64,000 nt of DNA from Isoetes taiwanensis (Eukaryota > Streptophyta > Lycopodiopsida > Isoetales > Isoetaceae): contig JAJEKV010000182.1 of NCBI GenBank assembly GCA_021234155.1, forward strand, positions 1-64,000. The letters run 5' to 3'. Numbering within the stretch: the first letter of the stretch is position 1; each line of letters opens with the position of its first letter. Positions 36,183 to 47,226 of this stretch are shown one piece after another. The position numbers and the translations under genes are program-made. Under the pieces are notes generated by a model. It saw only the letters and a list, made by a program, of their open reading frames with translations. It was not told the DNA's origin and did no database searches.

Positions 36183-36306
36183 GGTGCATGTGGCATATGC
36201 ACAAATTTATTTGACTGCCCTACTTGCCAATGACCATCAGCAAGTTGATGCAAATTTATTTGCCTTCTATGCAGAAATTGGGAGAATGAAGCTTAAAATA
36301 ACAAAG
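36183..36306 (+). pseudogene. Exon-like segment of unknown gene
   Basis: Preceded by TTTTCCAAAG and followed by ACAAAG|GTGTGT. It encodes 41 open codons beginning VHVAYAQIYLTALL and ending in a Lys-rich stretch. I do not recognise the family. It may be a captured exon, as other fragments nearby are. Confidence 0.25.
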
Positions 36307-38919
36307 GTGTGTATGGTCTTTGTTCTCTCAGATTGTATGAGTTTAGGTCATACAATGGGCTTTAGAGATTTCTCAAATCTAAACACTGCAAATATTGCAG
36401 ATCAAGATCCTTCCTTGGCGATTCTCAGTCTAGAAGCCTACATGGTGTACCGCATTGTGCATATCGGAAGATGAATCATGCAATTATATATCTTCAATGT
36501 TGCTAAAGCATGTCAGTAATTGGCCATGGCTAGATAATGCACTTAGGGCAGCAGAGATCATGCAATAGTAGGGATGTCCTGTGCTACGAGACTGCACAAA
36601 GGGACGAGACCTCGAACTTGGTAGACAATTCCTGATAGTTTGCATTGGACTAGATTAAGTAGGCATCTTTGCTTTGTTTGCATCTTTGTGGAAATTTGGA
36701 TGAAGGTCCAAGATAGAGAGCTTCTTATCAGCTTAAGTTCCAAGCTAGAGAGCTTTCTGTTGCATTATGTAAGAAACCATGGGGCTTCTGCTAACAGGGC
36801 ACGGGACTCTTGGAAATTGAAGGTTTGTTGTTTAGTAGAAATTGCCAAGGTCGTTTTCCATGGATGATCTGCTAAAATTCCCAAGCTAGAGAGCTTCCTG
36901 TTGCATCATCCTGATTTTATCCCCGGTAAACATCTTGCTTCTTTAAATCTGTCAATTGCTATTGTTGAATTATGGTCTGATCGAAGCATTCCCCTAACTA
37001 ATGCCTTTTTATTTCCATCTGAAAAGCTGTGTCCCAGTCTTCCCAACAAGTACCAAAGACAAAGGCAAGGCAAAGGTACAAGGCAAAGGCAAGTTGTACC
37101 AAAGACAAAGGCTTGAACGTACACTCCATTAATATGGCCAGTTCATCTGGTTGTTCCATGCACTAAGATTTATGTGTCTTTGTTAAAGAGCACTGTAAAG
37201 ATACTTTGAGTTATCTTCTTCAGCACTTTAGAGATCTTTTAACCTTTTGTGTTGGACTAATATTTCTATTTATGCGATTATCAAAGTTTTTGCAGAATAC
37301 ATTTGGTCAAAAAGGTTTGTTGGAAATTGTTTACAGTCTACTTAGCCATGACTTTGCAGGCGAGTTCAATATTTGTTGGTGTATAGCAGCTGTCTAGGTT
37401 CTATTCCTCTTTTAGCCAACCACCCCATTCATCTATTTACTAACTGTGCAAATTTGGTTGAAGCCAACCAAGCATTTAGTAAAATTGCAACGCCGGATCA
37501 TACGTGGAACGCAATTTTTTGATGCGTCTTTGTCTTGCATTTTCCTTCATATGCTGATCCGACAAATAAGTGGACCCTTTTTTGGATCGACAAAGCTGCA
37601 TCCTTTGTAACTGCTCCATTTTGTCTCTATTCTATCTGGATTTTCTGATTCCATCGTTCAAACACCTCCCACTATAGAATGGACTACCAGGATAAGACCC
37701 ATTTAAACGCATAAAACAGATTTAAATACATGTAGAGCATGTTGTAGAATGCTTTTTTTTTTTGTCCCTTTGTTCTTATGTGTAAGTTCTTCGTTAGTTT
37801 TTTAATGGAACATGACCGATTGTTCCATTTCATAACCAGGTTACAAAATTCCTAGAGTAGCGTGAAGCAAAAAATGATTAGCTGCACATGGAAATATCAC
37901 TTTTATAGCAATATGACTATCTTTTACATTGTATCTTACATTCAGAATTGCTATGTGACAAAAGACATGAATGCCATAATAGCAACAGCCTACCACAATG
38001 GCTATGAAGAAAGATGTCCATAAGCTATCTGATATTGAACAATAACTATGTGTGTTTTGTTGTAAAATTTTGTATTCTCTTTGTTTTATTGCCCTTAGTC
38101 GAAAACATCAGTTTGATGCTTCCTTTGGCCTTTGGCAAAGGTTTACTAAGAGTAGAATGAAAATGGGTCCATGTGCTCTAAGAACAAGATGGGAACCTTA
38201 CGCTTTTTCTTGCTACGTCTTTGCCATTTCAATGTCTCTTGAATAGCTATTTGTGAGTTTGGAAAGATCATTTTATGGGTACTACAGCTTAGATTTGGAA
38301 ACCAGCATTGCAGTTGATGCAGGGTTATTTAACATTATTTTTGTCATGAACAAAGCAACATTTGGAAAAAGGTGTGTTAGAGGTAACGTTTTCGATATTC
38401 TCTAAATTGATTTGCAACCTATATGAAATTAATGAAGATTGATCACAGACAGTTGCCTTCAACAACTCAATATTGTACTCTTAAAATTTAAATATATTAA
38501 CCCTCCTTCGATAAAAAACATCGTTTTTCAATCTTCTTTAAACATGCTATTGCTAAACATCCCTCACTATACTGTACGCTTGCAGAAACTATGGTACCTT
38601 TTGACAAATGTGTAGAATTACTGTTAGTCAAATTCGAATGCCTAGAACTATCGTTAGTGGGTATTCTATGGCTAATGACACAGACAATTACATACATGTT
38701 AACATTGCACGTTTTGTGTTATTGCACCTCCTAACACATAAAAACACTACTTTAAAGAGGAGTTTTGCAATAACAAAACAGATGAAAGCACTACCGTAAC
38801 TAGGTTCTCCAAGTCAGGGGACAAAACCACATCTTACCACACATTAAAACCCAATTTAATGTCACTTACTCATAAACAACACATTGCTCTTCGAATCTTC
38901 ATCTACAATCACATAGAAA

Positions 38920-38946
38920 GCCCACCAACGGTGGGCAATTTTCTAG
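38920..38946 (+). mobile_element. Helitron-type 3' terminus, first
   Basis: A perfect 7-bp stem GCCCACC/GGTGGGC with AAC loop (38920-38936) is followed 6 nt later by CTAG (38943-38946) and a T. Helitron 3' ends are defined by a short GC-rich hairpin close to CTRR, inserted before a host T. No RepHel frame is nearby, so the element would be non-autonomous. Confidence 0.55.
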
Positions 38947-38973
38947 TAACATCTAAAATAGAACCGTATTTAT

Positions 38974-39001
38974 GCCCGGCAACGCCGGGCACCGTTACTA
39001 G
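38974..39001 (+). mobile_element. Helitron-type 3' terminus, second, 55 bp downstream
   Basis: Perfect 7-bp stem GCCCGGC/GCCGGGC with the same AAC loop (38974-38990), 7 nt, then CTAG (38998-39001) followed by T. The architecture is the same as the first terminus but the stem sequence differs. A candidate 5' end (A|TCTCTACGAACTGC at about 35455) would give a 3.5-kb element but is weak. Confidence 0.55.
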
Positions 39002-39552
39002 TCTTTACTGCATTTTCTTTGAAATGGGCTCTCTTGTTGACACGTATTGTGTCTCAACTTTTCATTCACTTTTCTCATTTTCATTTGCACTTCATTGGTT
39101 TGAAGACTCCCTTTCTTGCTCTGCAAGAAATCGATTGATCTTCCTATTTCTTGTTGCAAGCAATCCAATCCCATCCCATGTTGGGAGCGAGGCATGCCCT
39201 CCAAGCAAAATACCTGGGCTGGCTCTTTGCTGCAAGCATTCCCTCGGTTTGGTTCTTTGAGCAAGGACAAATAAAGATGTCTTTCTGTATGTCTTTCTGT
39301 TTTAAATAAGCCTATGCATTTTGTTCCCTTTTTGACAAATTATTCATGTCATGTATAGACCAATGTAGATGTGCGAAGATGCCTGCCACAATCAAAATGC
39401 CACTCAATGCATCACCAATAACATGGATTGCTATTTGACTAATTGATAATACTGCCTCACAATAATCGTTCCTTGTATATGAAACAACAGAACTTGGAGG
39501 AGAAAATAAAGCTCGCAAGTACACAAAACAAAATAAGACATACGTTGCTAAC

Positions 39553-39740
39553 CTGTTCAGTGGTCAATAGAACAACTCCATGTCTAGTGGCCTCAAAGTA
39601 AATTCCCTCGCCTTTTGATGCAGATATTTCACTCCCGTGGAACTTATTGTCACATGAAGCCCAAGCTGTTTCTTCACAAAATAAATTGATGCCTCACTTG
39701 CATATCTTGTTTGCAAAACACCAATCTTAACGCTTCCAAC
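39553..39740 (-). pseudogene. Phosphoacetylglucosamine mutase (AGM) exon fragment, broken
   Basis: Read on the minus strand it encodes VGSVKIGVLQTRYASEAS, then STGVKYLHQKAREF, and, after a shift of frame, GIYFEATRHGVVLL, ending at a GT donor (CAG|GTTAGC). This matches the eukaryotic AGM block GVKxLHxKAxEFDIGxYFEANGHG. The enzyme interconverts GlcNAc-6-P and GlcNAc-1-P on the way to UDP-GlcNAc. The Asp-Ile between EF and GIYFEA is deleted (about 10 nt between GAATT-like repeats near 39600), and EANGHG reads EATRHG. It is a dead fragment, consistent with gene capture. Confidence 0.7.
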
Positions 39741-41177
39741 TTTAGAATCAAAACATCTCCAGCAATGCAATGAATTGAGTTTTTGGGTAAGAGCGGCAAA
39801 TAAAACTGGAATTCTGCAAACCAAATCTCTGTTGTTGCCAAACCTAAAATCTCAAAGCAACCACCCCCCAAGAAGTGCCCTCAAGATCAATCTTAGAAAG
39901 TTCCCAATTGACTTTGTGGCAGAGCATAAATGGATGGACTATATAAAAGAGCTTAGAAACCCTAATCCAGAAAAATAAGTTGCAAAAAAGCATAATCCTG
40001 CACTGCATCCAACTCTGGATCCATCGCCTGTTGCTTGCCGCCATAGCCAAAATAGTAGTTCTTGGAAGCCGAATCTAGCAATCGCCATATCTTGTTCTGT
40101 CCCAGCAGAGTCTTAGCAAACGAAAAGGGCAAGCATGAGAAGGGCATATCTCGACCGTTGCACTGGGGAAGCGATTTTCGAGGAGTGCCTATAGCACCTT
40201 TTGGCATTTAAAAAAGGACAGTTGGCATGCCACGTGGCACAATTCGAGCCCTTGATTACATTTGATGCTTGACATACATACTTACTGGATAATTTTATAA
40301 TATAGGATATAGGATATTCTACCAGTTTTTTTGCTTCGCCATAGCTTGCTGGACTTGGCCTTTTGCTTCGCCTTCTCCATAGCTTGTTGGACTTGGCCTA
40401 TCAGCTTTTGATCCTGAAAACTTTGTGAACAGAGCTGTCACAGGTGTCAATCCTTTTGCCATAATTGGCCCACTCACACTTAAGCCTAAACCCCGTAAAT
40501 CAATATAATAATCCGGCATTTCTATTCCTTATCGTCGTTGTTTTTTCTTCGCCAGAATTGTTAAGAGTTTATGTTAAGATTCTTTGATATTGCATCAGCA
40601 AAGCAGGGATTTGTTTCTGCCATCGAAAAAAATTTCAGTCTACAAAAAATAAAATGAGTTAGCAGGTTGGCACCAGCACGAATAACTCTTTTTGCATCGT
40701 CTCATTTGCTGAAGCTTTCATGGCAGGCAATATATCATTGACCAAGCTTTGGGAATTTGTATGATATGATCTGATAGAACAAGCTGTAGGAACACAAAAG
40801 CTCACTTTGCAGAGCTAAGGTGGTTACTAAAGCAAAATCTTGCAAGGTAATGGCAAATGGCTGCAACATTCCCACCTATTTGTTGTCTGTTTCAATTATT
40901 ATATTCATCTTAGCTGGTGAACCCAGTGGTTTAGGGAGAGGAGAAATTGTAGTTTTGAGAGATGAAGGGAACAATATAGGAAAATAAGATGGCGCAGCCC
41001 ACAGGCTAGGGTTTTGGCACTGCTTCAGTCTGAGATATCTCCCGTCTCGGTTGTCCGTTTCGTGTGATTCTTGGTGCGTTAGGAAGTATGCGCAGTGATC
41101 TTTCCAACGGTGTGTGATACCAGGTAGTTTTTTGGCTGCTTTAGTCCCTGAATTGGGATCATCCACTTCGGCCTCCA

Positions 41178-41395
41178 TGGTCACCACCGCCGGTATGCGT
41201 TGCTCGCAATTTTCTACCCCTTTGGCCTCTCCAGTGCTACCTCCTAATTCTCGTCTCAATCCACTTGCAAATGCCCCTGTCTCTATGGATTTGCAATTCC
41301 CTCCTCTCTCTCTATGGCATGTACTTCTTCTGCTTCTGCTTCTGCCTCTCTACCTCCTCCCTCTCCCCTGCCCCAACTCCTTCGTCTCTTGCTCC
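41178..41395 (+). pseudogene. L1-type LINE 5' part: 5' UTR end and ORF1 N-terminus
   Basis: Lies immediately left of the gypsy B insertion. ATG at 41178 opens a frame that becomes Pro/Ser/Leu-rich and reaches the GCTCC target site. Across the insertion, sequence from 51232 continues ORF1. The preceding ~250 bp (from about 40930) is likely LINE 5' UTR, but its left boundary cannot be set from one copy. Confidence 0.5.
41391..41395. other. Target-site duplication GCTCC, left copy (element B)
   Basis: GCTCC before the LTR start TGTGACGG at 41396; repeated at 51232-51236 after the other LTR. A 5-bp duplication is normal for Ty3/gypsy. Confidence 0.9.
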
Positions 41396-43763
41396 TGTGA
41401 CGGGCCTGGCCAGTTAGCCTCTCGGTAACTGGAGATCCCATCAATCTCTACCGTTGTATCTATTTACTCTTGGAACTCAGGAATTTACATATGCATACTT
41501 AGATAAAGAATTTAATCTTTATACTTGCTCTAAGGTCCCAAATAAAATTATTCTTGCCATTACTCAGCAAAAACTTCACACAACACCCAAAGCTTTAAAA
41601 TAATGTTAACTTCAAGCCCATATATAATAATAATGATGGCAATATTAATCAAATATATTGTCTAGCAATCCACACACTCCTACTCTCGCCTTTCCGAAGC
41701 TTGGCTACTCTCCGGAGCATCTCGCACCTCTGCTTACACCATTAACCACGGGGTTAGTCACACGGACTAAGTGGGGATCGGGGATTTAGGTCATATCTAG
41801 CATTAATAATCACAAAGCATTAACTTAGAACAATATTAGTCTTACCGTAACCTCGCCCCTGCAATCTAAGTTATTAGTCCAACAAGCATAACCACTGCAA
41901 CTTGATTCCAACATTAAAAACCACATATACAATAGCCAAGCAACCATAACATCAACATAGCAACCAATATTCCTCTGGGCCTGAGCAGGTCAACTCGGCT
42001 GATCAGGCCAGTGACATAGAGGCGGGGTAACCACGTGTGTACACACCCATCCACGCTGCGTTCAGTATTGGAGGACCACTTACTGTGCATGACGTTGTAC
42101 CATCCGGTACCAATGCCCGATGTTCAAATATTACCATTTGCATAGCACTGTGCAAAACCGTGAGTCTAGACCATCGCACCTAGACTCCGGCCCCAGAGGT
42201 CTATATCAAAGAATTTCACCAATGACAATTACATACAATTCACCAACTCAACATCAAATAATTCCATAATTCACACTTTATGTAACATGAAATGTCCAAC
42301 CATAGCCTTAATAATGCAAAATGCAACCATCACTATTAAATTACAATAAACGTCTACATCTTTCAAAAATTCACTAACAATAAGGTTACTAGAGACTTTA
42401 ATAATATTAATCTATAGCATTCTAACCCCTATGGCTTGTATTTTCTGTTCCCACTTCAATTTAGCTAATTCCAAGGTTTTAATAGATAACTAGCTAACTT
42501 TCTAAACTACCCATATCATAATCATAAACAACTTATAACCATTAACATAACCCTCCGTAACTTAGGCCTTAATCTTCCATAAATTTCAAGCCCAACTCTT
42601 GCTCCAAACCACCCTTAATATTTTAACTTTAGCCTTATCTTTAACTTTAATATATTACTTCCTTACTAACAATTAACTAAATTGTTAAACATTTTATTAT
42701 CTAACCTAACCCTAAGCTGCGTTCTAGGTCACGATTCCGCCTGCAAGACTTCCTGGATATGGCCTCTAGGCCCTCGAATCCATCCCAAGAAGTCTTGCCC
42801 TCTTCCGGTTTTTGTTGCCAAAGGGGTTTCTTAGCAATTTCGCCGGTTTACGGCCCTATTCCGATTAGAATCCATTTCTCAAAGACCAAGATCATGATTT
42901 TGACAAATGATTCTAATCCAAATCTTCCTAATTACGTATTATTTCTCCATTTCGATCTTCCTAAGGCCAAAATCGGCCCATTTCAGAGTGATCCACATGC
43001 TTTTGCGGCATGCCAAATCGGCAAGATCACTAGCTTATTCCAAAGCGGATTCAAGAAAAATATCGCGGTCTTTGCCGTTCAAACTCATCACTTCAATTCT
43101 AATCCATTTTCATGTAACTTTTCATGCTTTCTGATCATTACAATTCATCAAGTTCATGCTATGCAACCAGCAGCATGCAAGAGAAACTTTTACAGTTTTA
43201 ACTGATTTTTGGCACGCTTTTATCTTATTTCAGCCCTCAGGTTCTAATCTGCTATTCCAATCACTTCTGGCATGGTTTAAATGATAACTCCCTAGAAATC
43301 ATTAGATCTATAATGCTTTTGCAAGCTTTTTATATGCGATCATTAAATACTTACATATACAATCATGCAAGTTAATTCATATTCACGCACTGAAAATTAC
43401 TCTAATCCATGCCAAGTTCTAGAACAATCCTACTGTATCAACACAATTTTGCTACACTAGAAAACCCCAGGTGTAAGGCTTGATCCCCACCTGGAATCCC
43501 GCTTGCTTCTTCTACGCTCCAACACACTCCCAGAGCTCTGCACGCGATTCGCTCCTTCAGCAATCCCTCTGCAATCTATCTTTTTCCAAATGCTTTTCTC
43601 TGTACTTATATTTATTTTTGGCCACCAGTAAGTATTCTGTCCGTATAATTTCTACATATACGACGTATTAATTCTGCATGTGTAATATTTTAATTATTAT
43701 CCCCTTTTGCATCTTTTAATAAAATAATTCCACAATGTACCTCAATATCCTAGGTCCGTTACA
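41396..43763 (-). repeat. 3' LTR of gypsy copy B with internal deletion
   Basis: 2368 bp. After the first ~40 bp the sequence jumps from the equivalent of 5763 to 7414 of the complete LTR, a deletion of about 1.65 kb at a GGAGAT/AGATCCC junction sharing GAT. It carries ~35 bp (about 43353-43387) absent from the 5' LTR at 50850. Confidence 0.9.
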
Positions 43764-43780
43764 GTCTCTCCTCCAAAAAT
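43764..43780 (-). other. Polypurine tract of gypsy copy B
   Basis: Identical to the tract of copy A, directly before the LTR start. Confidence 0.75.
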
Positions 43781-43793
43781 TCAACCCATGTCC

Positions 43794-46700
43794 TCATGGG
43801 CGCATCTCCGGAAACTCACAAAGAATCCAATTGGCATCTTCCCATGTGGCATCTTCCTCAGGACAACCCGCCCATTGAACCAAAAATCTATGTATTGTTC
43901 GCCTCCTTAAGCGACGGGTTTCCTCTCGCAGAATACGTTCTGGTCGGGGGTACAGAAAGTTCTCCTTGCTTACCAAATCATCGTCCCCCAACATATGGGA
44001 TACGTTCCAAAATTTCATACGGACCCGCATACCTAGGGGCCCATTTACCTGCACTTTTAAATGCCAATGAGCTCTGCTTGGGATTAATCCTCAAGAACAC
44101 ATAATCTCCTTTTTGAAATTCAAGTGGTCTACGTCTCTTATTTGCATACTGCTTCTGTCTATTTTGTGCCACAACCAAATTTTGTCGAAGTCTCCTTAGC
44201 TGAGCTTCCATGTCCTCCGCTACTTCATTAGCTGCTTCAACATTGCATTGGGGATCTCTCCAGTTAAGAGGACAACGACACTCCTTACCATACATTGCCT
44301 CAAAAGGACTCATTTTGATGGAATCTTGATAAGTGTTGTTGTATGCAAACTCAGCCAAATACAAATAGGAATCCCATACCTTTGGTTGAATAGGCACATA
44401 CATCCTGAGCATATCCTCCAAGACTTGATTAACTCGCTCCACTTGACCATCGGCTTGAGGACGATAAGATGTACTGGCATATAACTTAGTCCCAATATTT
44501 TGAAACAGTCCTTGCCAAAATTGGCTCATAAACTTTGTATCCCGATCTGATGAAATAGTATCGGCATCCCATGCAACCTAAAAATCTCCTTAACAAATAA
44601 CTTAGCAATATCCATTGCCGTAGCAGTAGTCTTCGTAGGCATAAAATGGGCCTGCTTGGTTAGTCGATCAACCACAACATAAATTGCATCATAACTTGAA
44701 CATGTCCAGGGAAGCTCAACAATGAAGTCCATGGAAATACTCTCCCACTTAGAAGATGGAATTACTAAAGGTTGTAATTCTCCAGGCTCTTTAAACCTTG
44801 ATGCTTTTACCTTCTGACAAGATAAACACCTAGCCACGTACTCCTTAACCATCTTCTTCTGTCCGGGCCAAAAGAAATTCTGGCGCATTTTCCTCAAAGT
44901 TTTGTGTACCCCTGGGTGGCCCGCCAAAGGACTATCATGTGCTTCATATAGCAACCTCAATCTCAACTCCTGATCATTAGGAATACATATACGGCCATTA
45001 TAAAACAAAACTCCTTTAGACAATGCATACCTCGGAAAATCTTGAGGGTTCTCCAACACAGGTGCAAAATTTGGATCATTCCTCAACTTGCTAAGAATAT
45101 CTGCATCCCATTGTCCTTGTAACACACTAATAGAGGTTAAAAATGACCTTCTAGACAAAGCATCAGCAATCACATTTTCTTTGCCAGGTTGATATTCAAT
45201 TTCAAAATCATACTCTTCTCTTAGTTGCATCCACCTCCTTTGCCTATTATTTAAATATGGCTGTTTTGCAAAATACTTCAAATTTTGGTGGTCAGTCTTC
45301 AAAAAGAAACGACGACCCAATAAATAATGTCTCCATACCCTCAAGGCATGGATAATGGCCAACATTTCCAGATCATGCACTGGGTAATTTTGTTGAGCAG
45401 GAGACAACTTACGAGATATATAAGCACAAACTCGGCCATCCTGCAGCAAGACTCCTCCTACAGCTTTTCCAGAAGCATCAGTGACTACATGGAAGGGTAT
45501 ATTCATGTCTGGAATCCTTAAAATTGGTGCACTAATCAAAACATCCTTTAACTTTTGGAAACTTTCCTGACAACTATCAGTCCAATGCAAATCATTCTTC
45601 TTACCCAACAAAGAAGTCAAAGGAGCAGCAATCTTTGCAAATTTAGGAACAAATTTGCGATAATACCCCGCTAACCCCAAAAATGATCTTACCTCCTTCG
45701 CCGTCTTTGATGTGGGCCAATCCCTAACTGCCTCAATCTTAGAAGGGCCTGGCTCTAATCCTTTTTCTGAAATTACATGCCCAAGATATACCAATCTAGT
45801 TTGTGCAAAAGAACACTTAGATAACTTACCATACAACTTTTCTCATCGCAAAATAGCTAGTGTCTGCTTTACATGTTCCACATGCTCCTCTAATGTCCTG
45901 GAATATACCAAAATATCATCAAAGAAAACCAATATAAACTTATCCAGGAAAGATCAGAATATCTCATTCATGAGACGCATAAAAGTGGCAGGAGCATTTG
46001 TCAACCCAAACGGCATTACACAAACGCGTAGTGCCCGTAGCGCGTCCTGAAGGCAGTCTTATAAATATCTGTATCCTTGATCCGGATCTGATGATATCCA
46101 GATCGTAAATCAATTTTTGTGAAGTATTTAGCTTGTCCCAACTGATCAAATAATTCATCAACCCTAGGCAATGCATATCTATTCTTCACTGTAATCTGGT
46201 TAAGCATGCGGTAGTCAATACATAACCTTAAAGTCCCATCTTTCTTTTTTACAAACAAAACTGGCGCACCAAATGGAGAAACACTCGGCCGTATAAACCC
46301 TTGTTCCAATAATTCCGCTAACTGTTTCTTCAATTCGGCCATCTCTAATGCATGAAATCTATATGGTGGCCTTGATGTGGGTTCAGCCCCAGGAACAAGT
46401 TCTATCTCATGATCTACCATTCTATGTGGAGGCAATTCTGTTAATTCTTTAGGAAACACATCAGAGAACTCATCCAATACTTTCTGGATCTCAGGGGCAA
46501 TAGGTTGTTCCTGTAACTCTGCAGTACCCAAGAATGAATCTAACAACAATGCACATCCCATTCTTATGCAACCGTTCTTAATCTGTTTCTTAAAACTTTT
46601 TCGGGACAAAGGTGTAACCACTAATGACGAAGGCAATCCTTCCAGCACATACTTATCTCCATTAGGACTTTGACATGTAACTGTTTGCTCTCCGCAATCA

Positions 46701-47011
46701 ATGCAAGCTTTATGTGGCCTCAACCATGACATTCCTAAAATAGCATCATACTTCCCTAGGCTCAATACTTCAAAACTAGTTTGGGACTCAAAATCTCCTA
46801 CTTGGAATTCAAGATTGTCTACCTTAGCATAAGAAGTCTTAATTTTACCATCATCCAACTCCACATATCTAGGGTCCCGGCTAATCATATTCAAATCTAG
46901 TTTATTCGCCAGCCTTGGGGAAATAAAACAATGTGTACTACCACAATCAATAAGAAAGAGAACAGGAACTCCATGAATAATACTTTTAGTGTCCTTCAGC
47001 ACCTTCTCCAC
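43794..47011 (-). pseudogene. pol: Gypsy pol polyprotein, copy B (near-complete, few frameshifts)
   Basis: Three long frames cover it: 47011-46016 (protease with DCGSTH, then RT N-part), 45836-44526 (end of RT, RNase H with VTDAS, DLEMLA and KTDHQ, integrase zinc finger and first catalytic Asp), and 44529-43978 (integrase with RPQADGQVERVNQ). A short frame 44054-43794 carries the chromodomain (FLVQWAGCPEEDATWED). The RT catalytic FFDD box lies at about 45900-45945 between frames. Breaks: near 46020, 45840, 44555 (shared with copy A) and 43975. It encodes the enzymes for reverse transcription and integration; the chromodomain is thought to guide integration to marked chromatin. Confidence 0.93.
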
Positions 47012-47164
47012 TTATTTATCAACGGCTGTCTTTTGTTGCGACGCACTCTGCTGCAACACTTGCTGGATAGCCTGCAAGATATCGGCTATATCAGAGGTTC
47101 CACTAGGCCCAGCTCCTCCTGGGGATCCTCCTGGGAACTCATCTCTACAAGAATCTGGAACCAT
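47012..47164 (-). pseudogene. gag: Gag N-terminal remnant of gypsy copy B
   Basis: Same ~50-codon Pro/Gly- and Gln-rich stub as in copy A, ending in TAA just before the protease frame, with no capsid or zinc-knuckle region. Confidence 0.6.
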
Positions 47165-47213
47165 ATCAAATATCATCAATAATCAAAAATCTTATAATCC
47201 ACTAATCAGAAGC

Positions 47214-47226
47214 TTGCTCATACCAA
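47214..47226 (-). other. Primer-binding site of copy B, altered
   Basis: At the position of TTGGTATCAGAGC in copy A, the minus strand here reads TTGGTATGAGC, with the CAG changed to G. The adjacent LTR end TGTGACGGGCCTGGCCAG is also changed at each CTG and CAG. Confidence 0.7.

Larger units (their letters stand above)
35414..41177. other. Mostly unique-looking DNA with scattered gene fragments
   Basis: No complete gene was recognised. Besides the features listed separately, it holds two copies of a ~30-bp motif containing CCAAGCTAGAGAGCTT (about 36743 and 36880), a repeated GTACCAAAGACAAAGGC (37050 and 37096), and a repeated CATAGCTTG-TGGACTTGGCC motif (about 40338 and 40378). The remaining open frames are short and unsupported. 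Confidence 0.5.
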
